The position numbers and the translations under genes are program-made. A model generated the notes under the pieces. That model made no database searches, had not been told where the DNA came from, and worked only from the letters and a program-made list of their open reading frames with translations. Positions 34,085 through 44,699 of a stretch of 64,000 nt of DNA are shown in pieces. Source of the DNA: Nectonema munidae (taxonomy: Eukaryota; Nematomorpha; Nectonematoida; Nectonematidae). The stretch lies in assembly GCA_030549495.1 (NCBI GenBank), contig JAUIRK010000921.1:664501-728500 (forward strand). The letters are read 5' to 3'. Every line of letters begins with the position of its first letter. Position 1 is the first letter of the stretch.

Positions 34085-34140
34085 TACCGTACAAACGGTA
34101 GGACTTTTAACCCAAATACACACAAATATGTTCTTTATTT
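34085..34140 (-). repeat. LINE 3'-end motif, inverted copy
   Basis: On the minus strand TGTGTATTTGGGTTAAAAGT then CCTACCG matches the 3' end of the LINE at 33285-33310. A third copy is at 39590-39620. It marks another 3'-end fragment facing left. Confidence 0.6.
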
Positions 34141-34168
34141 ACAAATAACAACTTGAAATTAAAAATAA

Positions 34169-34322
34169 TATTAAATAAATGCTTAAAATAAAGAGATACA
34201 CAGATATTTAAGTTTGAACGAGGGCTGGTAATAGATGTCACCCATTTTCTTGCCAGGCCAGGCATATTAGTAATTATTTAAATTAAAAAATTATTTTGTG
34301 TTATCAAACTTACTATTATAAA
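34169..34322. repeat. Left copy of a perfect 154-bp direct repeat flanking the Helitron
   Basis: Identical, base for base, to 39252-39405. The left border is preceded by A and the right copy by the Helitron's CTAG end. See the finding on the Helitron duplication. Confidence 0.92.
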
Positions 34323-34339
34323 TTCAGTAAAAATACTGA

Positions 34340-37300
34340 AAGTCAAATACTGAAGGTCAGTTTAACATTCTTTGTCCACATTGTCGTGCAATCAAATTTC
34401 CAACAGAATCATTCAAGTGTTGTGTTAACGGAAAAGTAACACTACCAAATCTTGAAGATTTTCCACAAGAACTAAAAGACTTATATTTAAGTGATTCTCC
34501 TAGAGCAAGACATTTCCGTAAAAACATAAGAATCTATAATAATGCTTTTTGTTTTGCAAGTTTACAAGCAAATATACGTACACCACCTGGAAGTGGTACT
34601 CCATGTTTCAGGATTTCTGGACAAATGTATCATAGGTATGGTTCCCTGCATCCTGTTGAAAATCAAACACCCAATTTCAGTCAATTATATATTATTGAGC
34701 CAGCAACTGCATTGAATATGAGAATGGCTAATCCATCCAATTTTACATGTAAAAGAGATGTTATCGAAATAATTCAGAATGTATTAAACAGAGTTTCGCC
34801 ATATGCTGCGGCATATAGGCATATGGCCGATGTTGAAAAAGAACAAGAAGAAATTGCAAAGCAAGAGAACCGTTTACCATCAATAATAACAATGGTAATG
34901 CGTGAAGGTAATGACAGAAGAAGATATAATGCTCCTCTACACGAAGAAGTTGCCGCAATTTTCACCAGTAATGATGGTGCCCCTCCACTTAATAACCAAA
35001 TTGTTGTATATCCCCATAATCAACCTCTTAGACACATTCCATATATTTCGGCAAACATTGATTCAATGATTTACCCACTAATTTTTCCTAGAGGCGAAGC
35101 TGGATGGGACCCAAATCTTAATCATTTTCCACAACATTCAACTCCCGTCCGCAATAGACTGACACAATTAGAATATTATGTTTATAGACTTGCTTTTAGA
35201 AATGATTTTTCTGCTTTGCATTTAGCAGGTAAATTATTTCAACAATTTTTGGTTGATGCCTATGTCAAAGTTGAAGGTCAACGCCTTTCTTTTATTCGAA
35301 ATAATCAAAGGCAACTTAGAGCAGAAACATATCAAGGTTTGGTCGACCATCTTCAAAGTACTGCTAATGATCGTAATTTACGCGCCGGTAATATTGTAAT
35401 TCTTCCATCCACTTTTCAGGGGTCTTCACGTCAAATGCATCAATTATATCTTGATGCAATGGCTATTGTAGCTAAAAATGGAAAACCAGATCTTTTTTTA
35501 ACATTTACATGCAATCCAAAATGGCCAGAAATTGTTGAAAATTTATTGCCAGATCAAACACCTTCAGATAGACCCGACTTGGTTTCACGCGTTTTCAAAT
35601 TAAAAGTTGAAGCATTAAAGAATGACTTAAAGAATGGTGTTCTTGGTGTTATTTGTGGCCACGTGGATGTTATTGAGTTCCAAAAAAGAGGACTTCCTCA
35701 TGTTCACATGCTCTTACATCTAAGTAATGATTCTAAATTGTATAATGCAGACGACATTGACACCCTCATTTCTGCACAAATTCCTGATCCTGAAGAAAAC
35801 CCAGAACTATATGAAATAATTAAATCTTGCATGATCCATGGTCCATGTGGACATTTGAACAATTCATCACAATGTATGCAAGATGGAACTTGCATTAAAG
35901 ACTATCCTAAACAATTTAATCAGCGCACTATCCTTAATAATAATGGCTATCCTTTATATTTTAGACCTGACAACGGCCGCACAGTCACTATCAGAAATGT
36001 TGAATTAGATAACAGATGGGTTGTCCCTTATAACCCTTTTCTATGTAAAAAATACAGCGCGCATATAAATTTAGAGGCCTGCGTTAGTATCAAAAGTGTT
36101 AAATATCTTTACAAATATGTCTACAAAGGCCATGACACAGCTCATGTTGAAATTAATGAACGCATTGATCATGATGAAATTAAAACATATTTAGATGCCA
36201 GATATGTTTCTCCTCCTGAAGCATCCTGGCGCTTATTTACATTCCCCATGCATACACAAAGCCATAATATTATTAGACTCCCATTACATCTTCCTAATCA
36301 GCAAACAATTTATTTTAGAGAAGGCGAAGAAAATCCTGCCCTTTCTAGGGCCCATCATATAATGTTAATTGCTTGGTTCTACCTAAATCAAAATGATGAA
36401 AACGCCAGGCAGTACTTATACACCGATATTCCTTATCATTATGTCTTCAAAAGTTCGGAAAAAAAATGGGTAATTAGACAGAGGGGGGCTGAGAAAGTAG
36501 TAAGTAGGATGTATAACGCCAGTATTAGAGAGGGTGAGCGATACTTTCTACGCATTCTTCTTTTGCACGTACCTGGTGCCACATCTTATGAGTATTTAAA
36601 AACATATAATGGAACTTTATATTCAACTTTTAGGGAAGCATGTATTGCACGTAATTTATTAGTAGATGACAGTTTATGGGTTCGCACAATCACAGAATTA
36701 GTTGAAACGGCATCTCCTTCACAAATAAGAACTTCATTTTCTTTTATTTTAATTCATGGTGAGCCAAGTAATCCTTCTCATTTGTGGCAAACCTTTCGTT
36801 ACGATATGATAGAGGATTATCTCCAGTATGAGTCGGATTTTAAAGCTGAACAATCTGCACTTGCAGAAATTCAAAGTATTCTCGAACAATTTGGTAAGAC
36901 ACTTATTGATTTTGGACTTCCAGAATTGAAAGAAACATTAATTGAAGATCCACCCAATATCCAACAAGCTAGACAAGAAGCTTCTAATTTAAGAAATATG
37001 CTTAACCCAGAACAGATTTCGGTTGCCGATTCAGTAATTGGTTCATTAGAAAAAAATGACAAATCTTCAGCTAAAGTTTTCTTTATTGATGGTCCAGGTG
37101 GCACCGGTAAGACTTTCACATATAACTACATTATTAAAGAAATAATTGGTCGTAATTTGAATGTTCTTACTTGTGCTTGGACAGGAATTGCTGCCACTTT
37201 ATTGGAAAAAGGCAGAACTGTTCATTCCGTTTTTAAATTACCTGTTCCTGTTTTAGATAATTCAACATGTAATATTAAACCAAATAGTAAACATGCAGAA

Positions 37301-38389
37301 TTTATCCGTAAACAAGATATTATAATTTTTGACGAAGCAAGCATGATTCCTAAATACGCCCTTGAAGCCATTGATAAAATGCTTAGAGATATCTGCAACA
37401 CAAGTATACCATTTGCTGGGAAAATTATTCTTCTTGGCGGAGACTTCCGTCAAACATTACCAGTTGTAAAAAGAGGAAACCCCGCTCAAATCATTGAAAC
37501 ATGCTTGAAAAGTTCATATATATGGCCATTAGTTAAAGTTTTTCATCTTCACACCAACATGAGGGCAGCTCAACAAGACCACCTCTTTTCAGAATTTCTT
37601 CTTTCTCTGGGAAATGGACAATTGCCTGTTAACTATAACGATCCTTTCAAAGATTGTATTGAGATACCAAATCAATGTGTATTAACTAAAAGTGATAACA
37701 TCATTGCTTCTGTTTTTAATGATGATGGTATTAACGTTGCAGACAAAGTCATTTTAACTCCTACCAATGAAGACTCTTTAGAAATTAACAACCAAGTACT
37801 ACATCAACTTTCGGGGGAATCTAAAACATATTACAGTACTGACTCTGTTGTTACAGATAATCAAGAAGAAATTGATCTTTATCCAATGGAATTTCTCAAT
37901 TCCTTAACACCATCTGGTATGCCACAACATAAACTCATTTTAAAAGTAGGATGTATCGTAATGCTTCTTCGAAATCTTAGTCTTAAGGATGGTCTCTGTA
38001 ATGGAACACGTCTTAGAATAACTAAATTATTGGATAATACAATTGAATGTCAAATTCTTACTGGTGTTAACTGTGGAAAGAATGTTCTCATTACTAGAAT
38101 TTCACTGTCTCCTAACGATACAAATCTACCCTTTCAAATTAAGCGTATTCAGTTTCCTCTCAGATTGTCGTATGCACTCACTATCAATAAAAGTCAGGGA
38201 CAAACTTTTGAAAAAGTTGGTATTTTTTTAAGAAAACCATGTTTCAGTCATGGACAACTTTATGTTGCCCTTTCAAGAGCAAGATCTTTTCAGGCCATTA
38301 AATTTCAGGTCTATCAAACACATCAACAAGGATATCACAACAATAATTTATATACAAAAAATATAGTTTACCCACAAATTTTTCATTGA
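34340..38389 (+). CDS. Helitron Rep-helicase (RepHel), N-terminus cut
   Basis: An open frame of 1349 codons; the first ATG is at 34625, but homologous text begins earlier (CPHCRAIKFPTESFKCCVNG, then DSPRARHFRKNIR), so the true start is lost with the 5' end. Residues below count from 34625. The Rep domain has FLTFTCNPKWPEI (~290), the HUH motif GLPHVHMLLHL (~357) and the two-Tyr motif KYLYKYVYKGHD (~492), for nicking and strand transfer. A Pif1-type SF1 helicase follows: Walker A GPGGTGKT (~822), DEAS (~902), GGDFRQTLPV (~937), NKSQGQTFEKVG (~1188) and YVALSRARS (~1212). There are no internal stops and all key residues are present. It is probably inactive in cis for lack of the 5' end, though the protein may fold. 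Confidence 0.95.
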   Translation, partial: KSNTEGQFNILCPHCRAIKFPTESFKCCVNGKVTLPNLEDFPQELKDLYLSDSPRARHFRKNIRIYNNAFCFASLQANIRTPPGSGTPCFRISGQMYHRYGSLHPVENQTPNFSQLYIIEPATALNMRMANPSNFTCKRDVIEIIQNVLNRVSPYAAAYRHMADVEKEQEEIAKQENRLPSIITMVMREGNDRRRYNAPLHEEVAAIFTSNDGAPPLNNQIVVYPHNQPLRHIPYISANIDSMIYPLIFPRGEAGWDPNLNHFPQHSTPVRNRLTQLEYYVYRLAFRNDFSALHLAGKLFQQFLVDAYVKVEGQRLSFIRNNQRQLRAETYQGLVDHLQSTANDRNLRAGNIVILPSTFQGSSRQMHQLYLDAMAIVAKNGKPDLFLTFTCNPKWPEIVENLLPDQTPSDRPDLVSRVFKLKVEALKNDLKNGVLGVICGHVDVIEFQKRGLPHVHMLLHLSNDSKLYNADDIDTLISAQIPDPEENPELYEIIKSCMIHGPCGHLNNSSQCMQDGTCIKDYPKQFNQRTILNNNGYPLYFRPDNGRTVTIRNVELDNRWVVPYNPFLCKKYSAHINLEACVSIKSVKYLYKYVYKGHDTAHVEINERIDHDEIKTYLDARYVSPPEASWRLFTFPMHTQSHNIIRLPLHLPNQQTIYFREGEENPALSRAHHIMLIAWFYLNQNDENARQYLYTDIPYHYVFKSSEKKWVIRQRGAEKVVSRMYNASIREGERYFLRILLLHVPGATSYEYLKTYNGTLYSTFREACIARNLLVDDSLWVRTITELVETASPSQIRTSFSFILIHGEPSNPSHLWQTFRYDMIEDYLQYESDFKAEQSALAEIQSILEQFGKTLIDFGLPELKETLIEDPPNIQQARQEASNLRNMLNPEQISVADSVIGSLEKNDKSSAKVFFIDGPGGTGKTFTYNYIIKEIIGRNLNVLTCAWTGIAATLLEKGRTVHSVFKLPVPVLDNSTCNIKPNSKHAEFIRKQDIIIFDEASMIPKYALEAIDKMLRDICNTSIPFAGKIILLGGDFRQTLPVVKRGNPAQIIETCLKSSYIWPLVKVFHLHTNMRAAQQDHLFSEFLLSLGNGQLPVNYNDPFKDCIEIPNQCVLTKSDNIIASVFNDDGINVADKVILTPTNEDSLEINNQVLHQLSGESKTYYSTDSVVTDNQEEIDLYPMEFLNSLTPSGMPQHKLILKVGCIVMLLRNLSLKDGLCNGTRLRITKLLDNTIECQILTGVNCGKNVLITRISLSPNDTNLPFQIKRIQFPLRLSYALTINKSQGQTFEKVGIFLRKPCFSHGQLYVALSRARSFQAIKFQVYQTHQQGYHNNNLYTKNIVYPQIFH

Positions 38390-39065
38390 AATTAGAAAAA
38401 AACTAAAAAAAATCAATACTACACAAATATTTTTAACAAAACTAAAAATACTAAAAAAAATGAATTCTAATAAATATATCATAGGTGGATGGGTCAATAC
38501 AAAGTAGAACCTTAAAGTTGTAGGTAAAAATACTTGAAAATACACATAATACAAAATCGCTGTTAAAAATCAGCCAAATAGACAATTAGAAAAATCTTTA
38601 AAAAGAGTAGAAAACAGTCAAAAACATATGTAAGAATCGGAAAACACAGTAATTAGATAACTAATTAGTAGTCGTAGCCAAACAGGCAACAAAGAGTGTG
38701 AGATTTCTGGCTCACATGATACCCCCGCCTTTGAGCGGTTAATACCTTTATGGGGGGACCTGTATTCCAGATAAACTAATTTAAAATTCATTTATACATA
38801 CATATACATATAGGTAAGCTCAGAATAATAAACAAAAAAATCATATTTTCAGAAATACACATGTAAAATGCAGGAATAAAAACCGCCATGTTTAGTGTAT
38901 GCAGTTCACCGCAGCTTCGTGGCTTATTTTAATTGATTTTCAAATTAAATAACTATATCCTTTTTATCGTGTTGATTTCGTTTGAAAATCAATCAAAATC
39001 TGTCAAAAATAAGAATCGTTAATTCAATAGTACTGATATTTTTTGATTAAAATCAATCAAATTAC
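38390..39065 (+). other. Helitron 3' non-coding region
   Basis: AT-rich sequence between the RepHel stop and the GC-richer tail, with a patch ATACCCCCGCCTTTGAGCGG near 38719. No captured gene was recognised. Confidence 0.6.
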
Positions 39066-39251
39066 AACTACCAAGAATCCTATGTTTCGAGCGCAGCCTA
39101 AATCAAAAAAACTAGCCGGTCCTGTGGTCGTTTCGAACGAAGCGAATTTGAATTAGCAACTCAATATACACACTACCCAGAATCCTATGTTTCGAGCGCA
39201 GCGAGAAACACTGTTTCGAGCGAAGCGAGAAACGACCACGGGACCGGCTAG
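39066..39251. repeat. Duplicated and inverted Helitron 3' tail
   Basis: AGAATCCTATGTTTCGAGCG occurs twice (near 39074 and 39179). ACTAGCCGGTCCTGTGGTCG at 39111-39130 is the near-perfect reverse of the end CGACCACGGGACCGGCTAGT (39233-39252). The region thus holds two Helitron-type 3' ends facing opposite ways, about 140 bp apart. Confidence 0.75.
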
Positions 39252-39405
39252 TATTAAATAAATGCTTAAAATAAAGAGATACACAGATATTTAAGTTTGA
39301 ACGAGGGCTGGTAATAGATGTCACCCATTTTCTTGCCAGGCCAGGCATATTAGTAATTATTTAAATTAAAAAATTATTTTGTGTTATCAAACTTACTATT
39401 ATAAA
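39252..39405. repeat. Right copy of the perfect 154-bp direct repeat
   Basis: Identical to 34169-34322 and directly abutting the Helitron CTAG terminus. Confidence 0.92.
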
Positions 39406-39539
39406 ATAATTATATTATTATTTATAAATAATTATTATATTTTAAGTTATATAATAACAATTTTAATTAAAAAAAATAGATTAATTTTTTATAATTTAAT
39501 ATCAATTTAATAATTTATACTAGTTTTATCCTGAGAATA

Positions 39540-39625
39540 ATTCTTCTATATATATTTAACTTATTCTTTCAATATTTAAATTTGTTTTCGTCTGTTTGGG
39601 TGTATTTGGGTAAAAAGTGTCACCC
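39540..39625 (+). repeat. LINE 3'-end motif
   Basis: TATTTAAATTTGTTTTCGTC, then TTTGGGTGTATTTGGGTAAA, as at the 3' end of the LINE ending near 33310. A short 5'-truncated LINE tail. Confidence 0.5.
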
Positions 39626-39629
39626 TTTG

Positions 39630-41200
39630 TTTATATTACTTGAAAGTCTACTAACAGCCATGATGGCTATTGATTTTCATATAATGCTATTTACTGTACA
39701 AAGTTTTTAATGTTTTTTTTTGATTCAGCAGATAATGTCATAAATTGTATTTTTAAGTTTGAAATTCACCTGTAATATATTAATATTAGAAAATACAGGC
39801 ATGACTTATACGATATTATATTTTTTCTTCTAAATAATTTAATTTTTATATTAATAATTTTTTTAAAAAACTTTTTAATTTTTTCTCCATTAAATTCTGT
39901 GTCATGGAACCTTAAAAATTGTGACTGGAAAGGACATATATATTAATTTAAAAAAACTTTTTTGAATTATATAAACTTAGAAGTTATATCTTCAGCTAAT
40001 TATTTATAAATATATTTTCATAATGGTAATAAAAATTTTTATTTTGTTTTCATTGTTTTATAAGTCTAACTTAGACTGAATTTCTTTATTATATTCCTTC
40101 TATTCTTAATTCAGTATATTTTTCATCATGACTAATAATGTGACAACATAAATTTTTTTTTACAATTTTGATGCAAAGTAAAACTCGATTAATATTCTCA
40201 TTTTTGGTTCATAACATTTTATTTATCTTTGACCTTAGAAAATTTACTCGATTGAACGTGACCCTTTATATATACAAATAAAATGAATTATATATTTAAA
40301 ATATAATAAAATATGTAAATAAATAAATAAATAAATTCTATTACTACAAAGTATCGAAAAGCATTGTGTATATACTGCATGGAATATTAGAATGGGGTGT
40401 TTTGAGATTATAGCACGTATAAAATCATTTTCTTATTGATTTCATCTTTTAGCTATATTTACACTTAGATTGGATTTAAAAGGCATACATTGCAAAAATA
40501 ACTTTGAGTACAACACTACATATAATAATGTAGATTAAGGTGATCTATTCTAGCGAGTTAGGAGTTTGTAAGTTCTTGATATACAAACGTATAACCTACA
40601 TTTTATGTCAATATTAATTAAGGTAAAGCGAAGTATTTTTAGCCGCAATGAATGTTTCCAGTGCAACACCCTAACTCAGTTTTAATGCATAAATTTCGTA
40701 TATAATCGTGTATTCATATCACGCTTTCCCAAAAAAATGAGAAACAGTTGTCAAAATGTAGATAATCCTCTCTATTTTACTGTATTGCATCGGGTCATTC
40801 ACAATTGATGTCAACCAAAGACTGTGAGGGTCAATTGTGAATGACCCCTAAACGTACAGAGGTTAAAGAGAGTAATGAAACTTGGAAAGGACGTGCGGTT
40901 TATCCTTCAAGTGATTTTCGAATTTCATATTTGGACGTAAAGACTAAAGACATGTTCTTTGCAGTCTTTAGTCGCACAACATCATTGTTTAACATAGAAC
41001 CCTTATTATCGTAGAAGCACACGGACATTCTACTTTAAAATCCTAATAATTATTGTTTCATTTTAGAAGCATGTTTTTCCCTTCAAAATTACTTAACACT
41101 AAATCGACAGAATATGTAAAGGCATCGTTGTATCGGATTGATGAAAATCTCTTCAAAAACATAAAATCTCAATTTTAATTTGAGCATCCGTAAACCTTTT
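39630..41200. other. Intergenic, one hairpin
   Basis: AT-rich; no gene recognised. It contains a perfect 17-bp inverted repeat GGGTCATTCACAATTGA (40792-40808) and its reverse (40831-40847) around a 22-bp loop. Confidence 0.6.
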
Positions 41201-41204
41201 CAAA

Positions 41205-41463
41205 ATGTTTGTACCCATTGTGAAAAGCAATTACGATCTTTTTGGCATGAATTCTTACGCAAGTAAACAACACTCTTCAAAAATCCCAAAAAATGGACGC
41301 ATTCCCCCAAAAAAATCTACTTCTTCAAAAAAAGGACTTTTTCGCTCTACCAATGAAAACGATGAATTAACTGAATATATTCAAAAGAGATCTCATCGTG
41401 CAAAAAATATGCGCTACACACAACGCCTCACATACTCCAATCCATTGCCTGTTATCTATGAAG
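41205..41463 (+). CDS. Candidate host gene, first coding exon
   Basis: Starts at ATG (MFVPIVKSNYDLFGMN) and encodes a basic, Ser/Lys-rich segment (KNGRIPPKKSTSSKKG), then TNENDELTEYIQKRSHRAK and SNPLPVIYE. A GT follows at 41464 (GAAG|GTTTTC), a weak donor. It leaves phase 1, which fits the phase of exon 49125-49936. No transposon family has this text, and the composition is like that exon's. The link across 7.7 kb is inferred; a small extra exon near 41693-41776 is possible but its phase does not fit simply. The function is unknown. Confidence 0.45.
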
Positions 41464-41945
41464 GTTTTCTTGTCATTCATTTTTCTTTAAATATATTATC
41501 ATAGCCGGATCCATAATTTGGATTGGGTGGAATTTCACTAAAGGCACTAATGTTGTAAAGCTAAATCAATCAAATTTAAATTTAAACAAAAAAAAATTTA
41601 ACCCATTATCGGCCAAATTTTTTGTTAAAATTCTTTTATTTTTATTATTTTAATTTGTAACTCATTGTAATTTTATGTTTGAAAAACAGAAAAAGTTGAA
41701 AAATTATTTTTGTTCCCCAAAAATATCGAGTCGACCTATTTCAACTATGGGCGAAAACGTAGGAAAAAGTAAATTCATTTTTATCAAAGTATATATAAAT
41801 ATATTTATACAACAGAAAAAAGTCAGGAAAGTCACATTATTTTTTAGGGAAATTATTTAAATACTTTCTTATATGCAATCCCACGTCACATTTTTTACAT
41901 TCTTTTCTCACTTGCTTTTTACATACCACGCATCTTCTTCTTTGT

Positions 41946-42323
41946 CTACACCTTATCCCCAAGTTGGGGGTCCGTGACTAATATCCGCTGTCTCCACATC
42001 TCTCTGTTAAGTGCATCGTCTTCTTTTAGTCCAATCTTTTGCAGTCGCTTCTTCAGCCCATCCCTCCATCTCCTTCGTTGTCTGCCTCTGCTTCTTTTCC
42101 GTCCACTTCTTTTTTCCAGAGCTTGGCGCACCACATCCTCTTGCTTCTTTCTTAAAACATGCCCGTACCACTTGGTCTTAAGATTTTCATCAGCTCTTAT
42201 CCAAGTTGAAGCTTTATTACAAAAAATTTCATTGCAATCATGAAGGACCAAAGTGCCAGCAACATCAAGGTCTTCATCTCTCTCATCATCACTTATAACA
42301 TCTATTTTCTTTGGAAGTAACAT
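41946..42323 (-). mobile_element. RTE-like LINE 3' end fragment
   Basis: A minus-strand frame of 125 residues. Its C-terminal two thirds carry the LINE signature KWYGHVLRKKQEDVVRQALE, GRKRSRGRQRRRWRDGLKK and DALNREMWRQRI, typical of the end of RTE/BovB-like reverse transcriptase proteins. The first ~45 residues (DVISDDERDEDLDVAGTLV) are acidic and may come from another source, so the frame may be a chimera. Only the 3' end is present. Confidence 0.75.
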
Positions 42324-42329
42324 ATTACA

Positions 42330-43025
42330 CAGTCATTCTCAGTCATTGATTCGACTGCAGAGTTCAAATTTTCAAAGCTTAAAAACATTTTCAACTTGAA
42401 AAGGGACACTTTTAGTTACTTGAATGGAAAGGATATACAAAGAAACTAATGGAAGTATGAAAATAATAGAAATGCATAAAACAACAACATTGACCATAGT
42501 CGACATATGTCGTCCTATCAAGTTTTTAATGTATGATTTCCTACAAACTTTCTCACAAACTGCAATTTATGAATGAAACTTTCAAGCATTCCTTGTCTCA
42601 CAAATACACTGCTATCTGAACGCAATAGTAACATATTTTACAATACATTGTGATGAATACAAGTGTGGTATAAATATTGCAAAAAATATCAAACTTTATC
42701 TTTCAAAAAAATTAACATGAGATTATATCACGAGGAAAAAATTATTCAATCATAAGAAACAAAGTTTATATTCACAAAATTTTTTATTTTTTCTTTTTAA
42801 AATTATAACAGCGTTTAAAAGATGATTGTTTTAATATATGTCGACTGTGGCTTATAATGCGTTAAGTGTAACTTTTTAGTTTAAATTTATTTCATTAAAA
42901 TTTTCTATGATATCATAAAATTTTTGCGTAAAAAAATAATAATGGTTTCAACATCTTCAAGATCCCCCGGAGAGAAACTTCATCAAAGTGAACATCAAGA
43001 AGATTTCGAAAATACCAGGAGCAAA
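42330..43025. other. Spacer, nothing recognised
   Basis: AT-rich. The text CAGTCATTCTCAGTCATTGA (near 42331) is echoed in reverse near 48860-48880, bracketing the LINE and virus-fossil block. Confidence 0.4.
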
Positions 43026-43029
43026 AAAA

Positions 43030-44290
43030 ATGAAATTTAGAAAGGGAGAGAAAAAAATAAATAAAATAAATCAGTTGAGTGTAAGAAAAATTGAAGATGA
43101 GAAAACTTCATCTTTAAAGACTGAATGTCTTGGAGGAGAAATTTGAAATTACGCGGTAGTGAAAAATCGCTTATACGTCTAATGTCAGAGTCAGTATTAA
43201 TTTGAGTTGACATATTATAATCTTCACAAATTATATTAAAATGTTGATTATTGAGCAAATCATCTGTGACGTAGCTAAAATCAAGATCCATTACAAACTG
43301 TGATATTGATTATATAATTAAGATAACTTTTGTTCAAGTTATCACGATATTCTTTTAACTTTATCAGCGTATGACAACCTTTTGAGTTACAATAGTTATT
43401 AAACTCAAACTGGTTATCCGCACAATTTTTACATTATAAAGTCTCTTTTTTAGTACAGATTTATGGTCAAGGCTACAAAATTTGCAACTATAGTTAGAGG
43501 ATTTACAATCTTTATGTTAGTGATTACATTTAACACATGTTTTGACAAAGCTACTACGACTTCAAGATCAAAAAATATACTTATTTAAAAATACAGTTTT
43601 GGGAGGAAATTCAATGCCAAAATTACACTGCTTCTTATAGTTTGGAAATATAATGTCATTTACATTTCTATTATGTTGACCTGCAATTATACTCTTAATT
43701 TCATCAATAGAGAGTAATTCATCTATACCCTTAAGACAGAAAAAGGGACTCTTCTGTTTAATATATTCAAACTTTAAACCTTGCCAGTTTAGAGATTATT
43801 TAGATTAGTGAGATGTAAGTTGTGGAAGTTTCGAGAATAAGTGTATTTTCTTTAGTTTTCTTGTAACATTTAATAGTTGGTTTATTTTCAGAAGGCTTTG
43901 GTGTTGAGTTTAAATTATTTAGATCAGTATCTACATTTTTTCAAGAAAAACTGGAATAGATACAGTTAAAGTAGAATCAAAATGTGTCTTTTTTCATGAC
44001 GAACATTATGTGAAGCTGCAGAGGCGTAGGAAGATGTATTTTTAGGGGATTTGTTTAGCTTAACCTTCATATCCTTTATAGATTCATCAATATGATTTAA
44101 TTTATTTTTCAATTCATCAAGTTCATTTATTTGAGGGTGTTTTAAGGCATAAAAATAAAGCATTGCAGCTGCTTTCTTGTGAAATTTCACAACGAAGTAA
44201 AGGTTTAGCCTCATCCATTTTTGCAATATCTATACTTTTATCGGTGTCAAAATTCATGATTCAATAAATCGGAGAAAAGGTACTTATAAG
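43030..44290 (-). mobile_element. LINE 5' part: ORF1 and start of ORF2
   Basis: Minus strand. An ORF1-like coil (INELDELKNKLNHIDESIKD, near 44135-44080) is followed by SSYASAASHNV. Decayed zinc-knuckle text with CVKC, CKFCSLDH and C..NQF..NNYC comes next (43530-43390). Then a new start gives MDLDFSYVTDDLL (43291), with IQSLKMKFSHLQFFLHSTD near 43130-43075, which resembles the beginning of an APE-type endonuclease ORF. It ends abruptly near 43030. Stops and frameshifts are frequent. Confidence 0.65.
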
Positions 44291-44548
44291 AAAAAGCAAT
44301 ATTAAAAAGTTGTGGATTAAACGAATAGCGCATACATTAATAATCAGAAAGAGAGAAAAAAAGCAAAATAAATAAGAACAGTAAACATAAAATTAAAAAA
44401 AGTAACCGTTAAACTTTTAAGAAAAGATCAGTCATGAAAAAACTTGGAAAAAAAACAAATCAATGCTTTTATCTGATCATTTGATTGATAAAACCTTAAC
44501 TAAATAAGTAATTCGAAAACCCTAACTCACCAAGAGATAAGACTTACC

Positions 44549-44604
44549 TCGGATCTTGTTTTGCAATGGCGCTGCTCATAGCAGTATGCCCAGCAACCTT
44601 TCCC
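44549..44604 (-). CDS. Candidate small host exon
   Basis: 56 bp bounded by an acceptor ...gggcttaccag and a consensus donor CCGAG|GTAAGTC on the minus strand. It reads GKVAGHTAMSSAIAKQDPR. AGHTAM...A has a faint ankyrin-repeat look, but this is too short to assign. Flanking exons were not found. Confidence 0.3.
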
Positions 44605-44699
44605 TGGTAAGCCCTTTTTATAAAAATACACGGCATTAATATTAAAACCAAAATATAATCAATTAGCAAGAAAATCTGGTTAGATAATAATCACTGAGA

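Larger units (their letters stand above)
34323..39251 (+). mobile_element. Helitron, 5'-truncated, with intact Rep-helicase frame
   Basis: A rolling-circle transposon unit of 4.93 kb. It holds one long Rep-helicase frame and about 860 bp of 3' non-coding DNA. It ends in a GC-richer tail with short stem-loops (GTTTCGAGCGAAGCGAGAAA) and the terminal CTAG at 39248-39251, followed by T, as Helitrons require. The expected 5' TC end is missing: coding text starts at once beyond a 14-bp filler-like duplication (AAATACTGAAAGTC, AAATACTGAAGGTC at 34331-34358). The long open frame implies a recent copy. Confidence 0.9.

Noticed and set aside
34761-37453. Several minus-strand frames of 60-80 residues
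   Set aside because: Antisense shadows of the intact Helitron gene.
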